Shown in pieces: positions 13,701-25,700 of a DNA stretch of 64,000 nucleotides. Numbering within the stretch: position 1 is the stretch's first letter; each line of letters begins with the position of its first letter. This DNA is from Osmia lignaria lignaria (taxonomy: Eukaryota > Arthropoda > Insecta > Hymenoptera > Megachilidae). The position numbers were made by a program, and so were the translations under genes. The DNA is taken from NCBI RefSeq assembly GCF_051020975.1, contig NC_135044.1, forward strand, positions 5,892,501-5,956,500, written 5' to 3'. The notes below the pieces were generated by a model. That model saw only the letters and a program-made list of their open reading frames with translations. It had not been told where the DNA came from and searched no databases.

Positions 13701-16700
13701 ATACAAATTTCTATTTCCCCAGCATTTCCCGTTCGCCTTCGAGGGTGCCCTACCCCTCTTCGGAATAATCCTTTCACTCGTTATTTTAATGATCGTAGCC
13801 GAGCTGAAATCCAGCGCACTTCGATCCTCCAAGGCCTACGGAGGAATTAATGTTTGCCAGCTCCGGCTGTGTTCGTCGAGGCAAAGAAGAGTGAAACGAG
13901 AACGGAAGATGAAGAGCAGCGGTGAAAACGAGGAATTGAGAGATATTTGTCCAAGCACGAATCGCACGATCGAATCCTCTTTTTCCTCGCTGCTCGATAA
14001 TTTCCGCCCCTCGACATCATTAATCCATCTATTTCTTCTGTTTCTTTTTTTTTTCCCCCTACCTTCGCGAGAGAACTTTGTCTCGACAGCGTTGGAGAGA
14101 ATAAAATTGATTCTCGAGCAAATTCGTATGGGAACGTCGATTCGGCGGGAGAAGTAATTATCTGTCGACGTAATGCGCTAAACGTGAAACGAAGCGACTC
14201 TACGATCATAAAAGCACGGGCTAAGGGATTGAACGATTAAAAGTTTCCCCAAAGTTATCCAACTACAAGTTGCTGCTGGCTCGCTCGAAATACGTTGCTT
14301 TCCTACGATATACTTTCAAGAGCAATTTCTACTTGAACAAATTAATCTTGGAATTTTATCGTGATGGAACGTTTGTGCAATATCGAGGAAGGAAAAGTAG
14401 GGTAAAACTGGATAGATGGATGAAACTTGGTATTCCTGTTTTTCGGTGATAAGTAGTGGTATTACTTAATAAACTCTTGATCAACCATTCAGAAATTCAG
14501 TTAGTTTATCCTTTAAACAATTGAACACAGATATGGTTAAAATTGAATTTTGCTTGAATAAAGATCTTTTGATTAAAATGAATATTTACTTAGAAAACCG
14601 GATTTTCGAAAGCATTTTCTAGTAGGGAAAATTTTCAGAGATTTCAAATTAATTCAGATACGATTAAAATCATTTTGAAATTACGAAAATAGAATTCCTT
14701 TGACAACACTAGCAACGTTATTTAATAACATATCGAACTATCGAATGCAGAGTCAACATCAAGAAGCACAGCTTTAATTAATTCCAATTTCAATTCGCTT
14801 CTAGAGTTACCTATGCAAACAATTCTGACGAGAAGATACTCGCCAACGATTCTACGTGTCTTCGTTTAATTTCTACATTCTCCTGGATTTCCACTTTAAC
14901 GGGCGCCCAGCGTACCATCCATAGAGTATACGTGCATGGATCTTCAACGTCGCTATCACTTTGATAAAATTCCATTTGGAATAAACGAATCGAAAACTAT
15001 CTACACTTAGCGCAATTTACCCTCGGATGGCGGACCATGGAGAGAGCCAAAATTTTAATTTGTTCTACTCGTAGCGTACAAAAATTCTATCGGCAATTCT
15101 TTCTGAAGAAAATTCTTCGAAAGATAAAAGGAAAATGTTAAACACCTCGAATTGGCGGAAAAAGTAATTCTCTCAGCTTCGAATGTATCTCTGTGTCGAT
15201 CAGTCACGAGTAGACGAACGCTCGCGTTCTCAGCTTCAAGCTTAACATGTATTATACGTCAAAGACAAAACGGATAAACCGACGATAGTAATTTCGCGCA
15301 GTGTACACTAAACGTGCACACACGGAACTTTGGATTGGCACGATTTACTCGAGACAATGGAACACATCCCTCTCGCTCGTCCTTTCAAGCCAGCCCCTAA
15401 ACGAACTCCCCCACATTTTCCAACGAACAGGCGAAAATTTTCTTTCCAACGATTAATGTTCCGAATAATTCTAAACAAAAATATTATAGTTTTAGAAATA
15501 TTTAAGATCTTCGATATTTAGAAATAAATTTCCCAAAATAATTAAAATATTTGTTGAATTTCTGAACTGAGAGAATACGAATATTTTTACTAGTCATCGT
15601 AAGTAATCGACGAGTTTTGAAGCAGTATGCAAAAGCATTGATACGCTAGACTGTTTTCTATGCTGAGTCTACAACGCGGTCGATCGAGTTTCTTCCTCTA
15701 GCGATATCGCTTACGGGAAAAATGTTCGCATCATCTCGGAAAAATAGAGTGACGTCTACGATCCTATCGTGATGTAACTTTACTCGGTTATACAGTGGTG
15801 CTCGATTCCCGGAACAGCTTGCTTCTATATTTCAAAAACACTGTTTACGACGCACGTATTTCGGGGATGAGTAAGGTATCTCGAAACGACTTTATAGGAG
15901 AAAATAAAACATAAGATTCCACAACGATGGTTATTTCATCTCTGTTAACTGTAACTGGAAATGTACATTTTTCTGGTTGGTTCGAGTTGAAAATGAAGCG
16001 AACGACAACGTCAGCTCTCCGAGAATTAAGTCAACCGACAAAACCTCAAACAGGATGTTCCCTAAAATTTCCTTCGCGCAGCGGAATAATTAGTCGCTGC
16101 TCCCCGAAGATAGGAGTCAGTGTCAATGGAATACGGGACCATGATTCGTAGCGATGTTCTTTGTGCACACAGATCCGGGAAGACGCTCGAACAAACTTAA
16201 CAAGCACAACTTTCCTTCGCTGGCGTATTTCTCCCCTCGGACCAGCGCAACGAGAATTTAGCAAGGTGAACGTTTTATCGTGAGAACCACCAGAATATTC
16301 TGCTAATTGCTCGAATTCTACGCGACTCGTAAATGCATCGTCACCGAGTTGAATTTTTTCAACAATTAAACGCGAATCTCTTCTCTAACCGGGACTCTCT
16401 CCATGGTCCGCCGTTCGAGGATTGAAGTACATCAATTTTCCTGCTCGTTGCAAATCGAATTTGCATCCTCCAGCTGCGTACTTAGCTTAAACTGATCCTT
16501 ACTTTGTTTACTACGATGCACCGAGTCGTAGCCAGTGATTAAATGCTACGTATCAATACCGCGCACGACTTCGTAATCATCTCGAAGGACATCTTCCATC
16601 ACGTTTACGTTCCCGCACGTGCAGTTTGCATTTCTGCAAGATGCAAAAGCTTAGTTCTCCTAACGCGGTCACAGATGGGAAACTTAAAAATTGGTAAGCA

Positions 16701-19700
16701 CCTACGTGGAATATTACAGTGGGTCAAAGCCTAAAATAACGCTAAGTCAAATTGTAATAAAACCTTGCCCATTCGGTAACCGTATGACGTGTAGTGAATC
16801 GAAAATTGCGGATGTCAGTGTAACGAAAAATTGCATCATCGATACTGACCCCAAAATTAAATCAAACGAAAAGGAACCATCAAATCTGTACAGTAAGAGA
16901 CATTATAATTCCTACGTTAAAAGTCCCCATAGATTTGTAACCTTCTCGATAAAAGTGAACGTAGTATGCTCGTTGAATTCGGTTCAACGCCCTAAGCGGT
17001 AATTATGCAGAACGGGGTACACCTCACCGATTTCAATGATCTTGACATATGTTATAAAGGTCAATGTATTGAATAATTTCATACACAAACAGTCTCGTTT
17101 TCTATGTCTATGTAAAAAAAAATCTAAAGTAATAAAATTTAAAAAAACGAGAAGATTGATGAATTCAGTCATCAAGCATTTAATGAACCAGCAGCTTTCA
17201 TTCATGAATCCTCCCACAAGTATAAATACTCGTTTTCTCATCGAAATAAAATAAGAAAAGGAAGTTACTAGGAATCCATCGTGCCACCTTTATTCTAGGA
17301 ATGTCTTACTCGAAATCGAGGTGCAGTGATATACGGACGGTACGCCCACGTGTGCAGGCGTACAGGTGAGTAGTGGAACCGCACGCTTTGCTGGCGTCGC
17401 GTCACTGACGTCGCTGAATCGCGCGATTCACACGTATGCGTGTAAAGCGGTCCGCAAGGCCAGACCACGGGATGCTTTGCGATTGGTTGTGCCGGCATCG
17501 TACGATGGTCCCGTCTCGTTATAAATAAGATCCGTTTCCTTGCCCCTCTGTACGCAATCACCATGCTGGCCCCGTATCGCTGCGTCAGCACATACGTTAA
17601 ATGCTCCACACATACATTGCGTGTCACACCTACGGAGGATAGTATTTGGGTGTACGAACGGGTACCCGAAATTTTCTCAATCGAATTCAAGACTCTCTTA
17701 TACCCTTCGTTCGGGACCCTTGAAAAAGCACCCGCTAATTTTCATTCCGTCCTTACAAGACTGCGGATATTTCATTTTTTATAACGATATCAAATTCCTA
17801 TCCTATCTTAGATATAATAATCACCGTGATCCTATAATACTCGATTTTATTTTGCGGACACGATACGGATTACAGTCCAAAGGAAAAAATTAATCTTCCG
17901 ACGAAACCACCGATCATTTGTCACTCTTCATTATAAAAATAAGCTTTGTTCTTTTTTTAAATTCTGGATGGGGACATCGCTACAAATCAAACCGTAAAAA
18001 CAATTTTTTCTTTTAACATCTGCGTCACCAGCTGCAACTTTGTAAATTTTTAATAAAAAGACTTAAGGAAATTCTGGTTATCGGTTTAAATGTATCTGAA
18101 GATATATATAAAATAACACGTATGTTATGCTTATAGTTTTTGCTGATGATAATGAAAACACTTGGTATAGGAATGATTTTAACTCGAAGCGCAGATTGCT
18201 GAATTGCTTATGACGCCAGAAGTTTCTAACGTAGAATAATAGGAATGTTAAAATCGAATGTATTATTCTTATGACGCGGTATTTATGTGCAATTAATTCA
18301 CATTTCCAAATATTTTATTATAAAGAAAGGAATTGAATCTTTCAAATTAAAGTGGAGCGAAGCATGTTGGTACTGACAGGCATTGTAATTTCTTAAAATA
18401 CACCTTTCCGTGTAACGATCAAAGAATTCATTTTTCCAGAACACAGTTTTCCAGGAAATTGATTTTAACACGTTAACAATCACGTTACACATATGTGGAC
18501 GATGCATTTCACTGAATACTCATATTAAGTACTCCAAATCTTTGGTATTAAAAGCAATGAAATATTGTTAAAATAATATATGAGATTTATCAAAAATATT
18601 ACCTAACGAAACCATATATTTTCTTTCTTTAATAGAGATTCGGGTATAGATTTATTACCACTATCAAAAATATTTATAGGACACCTAGCGAACAATATTG
18701 ATTGCTTTTCACTCGAGTGAAAATTTAACAAAAAATCACCAGATTTATAGCGACTAATATTTTTTAGTTTGTTACTTCAATTTCCTACTTTGATAAATTT
18801 TTCAGTTTCATATATGTCCATTTCGTGGACAATTTTCATTGTCCAAATTTTGGACGATACTAAGGACAGTAGAGTCATTTCCCTTTTGAGCTTTAGGTTT
18901 TTCTCGAAATTTTTTCAAAATCAAAAGCAAATGGTTGATTTCTAGATCGTTGGCCTTATCCAAAGTGCACCTAAGTGTATAATACACATCTAGCAATGAA
19001 TATGCGTACACTACTACCGATTGCTAAGTTGCGGCCCAGACGGTAACACCGTGAAAGTGTATCGGGTTAATGAAACTTTCTAGCCGACGCGATTCTCTCC
19101 TCCACCTCTTCAACCTCCTCCTTATCGCAGCTTCGATAAGTTTCGTGACTTCCTTACCTGGTTGATAAGCTTCGCAAGAAAAGATCACACTGTTGCTAAG
19201 GTGGTTGCATCGCGGAAATCATACGACTGATGAACCAATCAAACATTACGATTAGAGCGTATATAATTTATAATATAAAGTTGATGCGTCATGAAAAGGT
19301 ATCAATCTATTAAAAAGATAACGCGTAATAAATCACAATGTAATGCGATCCTTCAGGGAATTTAATAACCCAGATAAGATAATTAGATGATGCTTGGAAT
19401 TTAATTCTTATTATTCCTGATAAATGTGAGACCTAATTTACTCGATTCGTAATAACAAATTAATTGCAAACAAATCATTTTATACTGCATAAATTAAGAA
19501 ATGTAATGTATCTTCTACTGTTGACATGAAAATCGCAAAGAAAATCCACAGGTATTTAATGGATTTATGTCAGAATTTATAATTCGCTCTGATGATTTTC
19601 TTGGTACGTACTCATATATGGGTTGATCGGCCGAGGAAGGTTAATTAATCCTGTCATCAATTGCGATCGTGTATATTCACTGTGCAGGCTGGAGAATAAT

Positions 19701-22700
19701 TTAAGTTAATAGATTCGATAATTACATAATTTCTCTGATAAACTTCCTCGAGTTAATCGATGCAATTGATTTGGCCAGACACAACTATGCAACCGTTGTG
19801 CATAAAACTACGAGGCAATGAATGTCTCTTATCACACGAACCGAGCAGACTAAACACAGACGACAGTTCTAGATACACGTAATCGACGTCACGTAAGAGT
19901 TTATCTATTCAGCTGCTGTAACATTTATAAGTGTTTTTCATTTTTTTTCTCCTATTCGTGAAAACTAAATGTACCGATAACCGATCATAGAAACAGCATC
20001 TCTGAATTTTAATAGAGGTACAGATGAATAAACTTTTCTATGTTATGCAAATTACGATCAAACATTCTTGAGTAAAGATTTGAATTGCTAAGTTCTTCAA
20101 TGAATACTTGAAATAAAATTACCAATGTTAGTAAATGTTTACATACACAAATGGTGAGATCTTTATCCTTTGCATTGCTATGTCCCTACTCCCACGATTC
20201 CTTTTATTATTACCCCTGAAGATCCCACAATAGTAATAAAGCTAGTTACGAACAGACATTGCATACTTGAGTACGAGCTAAATAACACCACCAAGGGTGC
20301 ATTGGGTTAATGAAATCCGTTAATGACCCCGTAATAGATTGTCTGAGATCGTAACGTGTCACAGATAAGATATCTTGCGATATTACAAACAAGAATGCCA
20401 TATGTTACATATTTTTATGATGATAGAATACAATGGTGCAATAATTTAGTGAAAATATACATTTCGAAATAACTTATTGATAACAAACGCTCGTTTAAAT
20501 GGATAATTCCCATGAAACATTTTCCGAGTTATTTGAAATATCTGAAATATTTGACTACGAATTAAAAGCAATCCCCAGCGTGACGACCCGACAACAATGG
20601 CCGATGGATTAAAATTTAAATACCTGTCGATGAAATGTGAATTAATCAAGGTATCTGACAATATCTGATACGCTTGTCAAACCTGTACTACTAAAAGAAA
20701 CATAATATTTCCATCGACCGATGAAACGGCTGTAAACGGGACAACACTATCGTGCGTCACAAAATCGTTTCAGTTTCCTCTTTACGTAATCCTATCAACA
20801 AATGATTGATCATAGCTAAATAAAATTACCAATTTATTTTAAGAGCACGAATGTAAACTGGTAAACAAAGCTGCTGCGTTTATTTAAACAAATTGAATTC
20901 GAAATTAAAACTTTCCGATAACCGATGTAAATAAATTTATAATTAAAGAATCCTCGCATTTCTGAGTAACCGAATACGATTAAAATATGCTAGACGGAGC
21001 GACATTAGCGACAAAGGTTCGTTGTCCAGTAATCAGCTTCTGTTATCTTCGTCAGACAAAACGACGATGATAACGTTGTCATCGTACGTTGTCAGCCTCG
21101 CTTCGTCTGCACGAATTTCATCACAGTGAGAATGACAATAATGAAGATAACGCGCGCACATGGACCGGATACGGAATGACCTTTTCATCGAGCAAATTAC
21201 AATCCGTCCGTGAGAGATAATGGCTCATTACGCATTTGCGTTTTCACAAGAGGGTGGAGGGAAAAAAAAAAAATTGTGAAAAATCAAATGTCATTCGAGG
21301 GCACAGAAGTGTATCAGCATCATTAAATTAAGCTCTCAAACAGCGATTGTGTAAAATGGAGCGACAAGTTGTTTTTATCGTCATTGTTTCCGGTACAAAA
21401 CGAGACCGCTGTTAATTAAAATCGAGAGCATTCGCAATGATCATGACTATTCTTTCCCTCTCTTCTTTTTATTAATTTTACCTTTTCAATGTTTTTTTTT
21501 ATTTTTTCTCATGAACATAAAAAAGCACAATTTATGAAGATCGATAAATCGACATTTATCACGATCGATGCGTGTTCTTTCGTACGTTTTCATCAACTCC
21601 CACCGCTCCGAAAAATAATTGCATTACGGGGGTGATGAAAAATTAATCGCGACAAATAATTCATCCGCTATACGTTATTCAATTATCCCGGTAGGAATTC
21701 TGAAACGTTTCAGATATTCACAGGCGAGCAATTATGTTTGTAAATACACGTTATCATTGATTATGTGAAAGCGTTATAGACATCAGTTTCCAAGTCAACA
21801 ACGCATTTCCAACGATTCATTACCCAATCAATTTCACCGTAATAGTTTCGACACAGTTTCCACCTATTTTCCTCGTTAAAACACGAAAACAGTGCACGAA
21901 TCAGGAGTTTCAAGCGCGAGATAGGAAATTAATCGATTCATTAAAGAGTTTATAGAATTGTGATAATACGATAAGAAGGATATCTGATCATCTTATCATC
22001 GAAAAAGTTGCAAATTGATAGTCAATCAATGCGCACAATGTTGCATAATAAATCTAACTTTCTGTCATCTATAAGTAAAACGACCGACATTTGAACGAGT
22101 CTCCTCGTTGTTTTTGGCTCTCGTCGATATCTTGACGAAGTACTTAAGATGGATGACCCTGCCAACAGGCGACCCCTGTTCCTCGCGTGCCAAATTTTTC
22201 CTGGTCATGAGACTTTCCCCCGAAAACGATCCCTTTGCGTACAGACTTAATCGTACGAGACACATTTTACCATCGAACTTATTATTATTATTATCGATCA
22301 AATCTCGCGCTGAATTCGATACTTTAAAAATTGTATTTAATTATTTCACTCTTATCGGAGACTGATGAAACGCGACCAAAATTAATAGCTCGGATTTATT
22401 TTAAAACGATAGAATTTCATGAAAACTGAAACGTGCACCGGGCATTATTAAAGGAACGCATCGGAATAAATCGCAGGTATATTTTAAGCGAAAATCAGTG
22501 ATTTTACAAACGTTTCGAGAAATTTTCTTCGTCTACATAATAACTACCTATCAAACTGAACATTTAAATGATATATTAAATCTCCGAACGGTGAAGCTGG
22601 CTCTTTGCTGGCTCAAATTCCTTTTCCTTCTCATTTTTTAAATTACGCATACTATTTCTCTAGAGAAAATCTTTCCTCTATAAATTTGAGTATCTATTCT

Positions 22701-25700
22701 TGACGACGTTTCAGATATCATATCGGCCGAATTTTTGTAGACTTTATTATCGAAAAAATTTGCAAGTAAAATTGTAAAATTTCGACCGAATCGAATAAAT
22801 ATTTCAATTCGTAAGAATTCGGTCGTTTCGAACGTGTAATCCAATAAAGCAGCAACCCAGAGCAAACGTAGCCTGATTTTCCGTTCAGTCGAAAAAAAGC
22901 AAAAAGAGAATAGAGACGCGAACAGAATCAGCAATACAATCGATGCACGCCGAAATCATGATCGAATGCCGCAGAGTTTCGAGTTTATTGTTTTCCATAT
23001 TCGCTCGAGGATTACTCGGCAGGCATTGATTACGAATTGCTCGAAAGAAAAAAAAAAAGAAAGGAACAAATAAATAAATAAAGAAAATACGAAGAGAGAG
23101 AGAGAGAGAATAAAAAAGGAAGTTACTCTAACGAAACAGAGATCAGCGATGAAGCAGCGAATGTTTCATCATTCTTGTTGCATCGTTATTTGTAACAATA
23201 GTTAAAGGGAAAAAAGTTTCGATGGCTCGCGCGAACTCTGAGAGTCGAGATTAAGGTATAAAGCCGAGTGTACAGTCGACGAATGAAACGCGAAAGAGCC
23301 GACCAAAGTACTGACCTATCCCAATATCTTCCCCTAACGAACAGCTTGTTGGGAATCCTCTCAACGTGATTAAATTCTGCCCACTTTACCTTATCCTTTC
23401 GCCGTTTCGCCAAAAAAGGAATACTACTTATGCCCGCGGCCAACCTTCTACTACCTTGCTCGATACCAGTTTCTTTCTCTCGTTCCTCTTCCGAACAAAT
23501 TATTATTCCACCGAGATATTACTAATTTGGTCATTTGAACCGCTGAAAGGATCGATACCGCTTTTTGTTCGTCTCCTCGGTTGTAGCGTTGGATCAAGGG
23601 AGGATCTAAGGACAGCCAGTACCACGTTGCACATATCTGTGAGGCCCATTTATACTAATGGGAAAAGGCTTCTCAAAATGAAAAGAAGCGAAGAAAATGT
23701 AGAGATTTTTGTCCCTTTCAAAAACTAACAGAAGCTTCTAAGAAGACTAGTTTGTTTCATCCTGTGTTTACCGGCTCTGAAAAGATCAATGCCTCCATTT
23801 TCGATAATTCCTCGAGTTTATTGTAAAGGGAACACCCGCTGGAAGCAATTATGCGAGGAAGTTCTTAAGAAAACCTTCTTTTTGTAACGTACACAATGGC
23901 TATCTTTTTTGAAAAGAATCTCGCTAATTAAGTGCTAAACGATTCGAAAACGAACTTGTAGAACTAGTTATATTATGCAAAGTATCCAGTAATAAATACC
24001 AGACGAATACCGCTTCTCCGTTCTTTTTCCCTTGTTTGTAAAAAATTTAATAATATGACCTTATATCTCAATATTTTAATGGTATTCCATATTCAACAAT
24101 TTTCAAGAATCCGGTTAATTTCAGTACCTGATCGCTTAACTCCGCCGAGGACGGACCATGGAGAGGGCACATATTATTTTCATATATGAAACCCTTTCGA
24201 ACGAGTTAACAAATGGAAAATAAAATATTTGCACAATTTTTTACATAATAAATTACATAATTATGTTGTTAACAGTATGGATGATGAATTCAAGGATACA
24301 GTAGGCGAATTTGAATATCGCGTGATCCCAGTTCGCATTCCGGGAATAGCAAGTATCTGCGGAAGAAGAAAGAGACTGATGACCGGACATCCGTCTATCT
24401 TGGCTGCTCGCGTGTATACCTATACGTACGGTCGGTTACGAAAGGTGGAGAACTCAAACTCGATGGAATGCATTGCAAGAAACCGGCTCTCCTCGCGAGA
24501 GAGAACGAGCCACGAAGAAAAAGAAGGCAAGAATGTTTTTGAGGCTTGAATGCAACCATCCTTTACGCGGATCGAAGAAAACCTTGACGTGTCTCGTTTC
24601 GTGTTTATGCTCATTGCTAATATAGCGATGGAACTGAGACCGATTAAAGCAAATTACTATTGTTATTGCTACGTTGACCCCGCGGACAATTCATTTTTAT
24701 CTCGTGTCTTTATTGACTCGATGCGAATACCTATTGGGTCACCAACACCAGATATTGTTTCCTTTAATCGATACGAATTAATTTATCGAGCGGCTTTTCC
24801 TGTTAGCGTAACTTCATTCAAATAGTGTCTTTCCTTCAGACACTAATTTTATGATCCTAGTATGAAATAAGAAATACGATTGATGTATTTTAAGTAGAAA
24901 ATATTAAAATTCGTCTAGAAAAACTTGTTTTTGAATAATTTGTTTTAATGTGACATCACCTAACTAAGAATTTAGAAAATATGTTAAAATAAACATTATT
25001 TGCCTAAAATAAAGTTTTTTGTTAAAAAAAAAAAAAAAATTAAGATTATTTTTACGTAGAGCTATAAGATGCATTCATGCTGTCATGTATATTTGTTTTT
25101 ATAGCAAAAAAAGTTAAATAATTAAATTGTTCAAAAAGTTTGATCAAGATTAAATCTATCACTACTTGGTCTTAAGGTAAGGCCAGGCGCACGCCCATCC
25201 AGTCGTCCAATCAACGATCGCGACGTCATCTCGTACGATGTAACGGAGAGACTCACCCACGTGGTAAGTATCGTGTTATTTTAGTATCGCACTGCAAGAA
25301 AATCTACCGATCACACGTTCTTGTTCTCAAACGACCATTCTAGAATTTCGCGATCCTTTTTCTTCGCCCGCAACAATGTTTCTTTTTTTTATTTAAATTA
25401 TATTATTGTCAGGGATGCTACAAAAACCCCGTTACAGTTGGACATAAAAACATATGGTATGAAACGAGAGTAACTGTGCGTTATATTCCGACTAATTGAA
25501 CAATTAACCGTTAGACAAAAACATTTCCGTCCGTGTTTAATGAAGCTACTGTATACAACAGTTTTTAAAGGGAAATTTTCTGCGGGCACTCGTCAACGTA
25601 GAGCAACGTAATGTACACCGAAGCTGTATAATCGAAGTGGTTACTGAAACTGGTAAATTAGACTGTTTATAAGGCTGATATGTTGCGCATCAGTTGCGGC

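Noticed and set aside
17295..17690. 131-codon frame over the GC-rich island
   Set aside because: Three frames on two strands are open together, which reflects scarcity of stop codons in GC-rich DNA.
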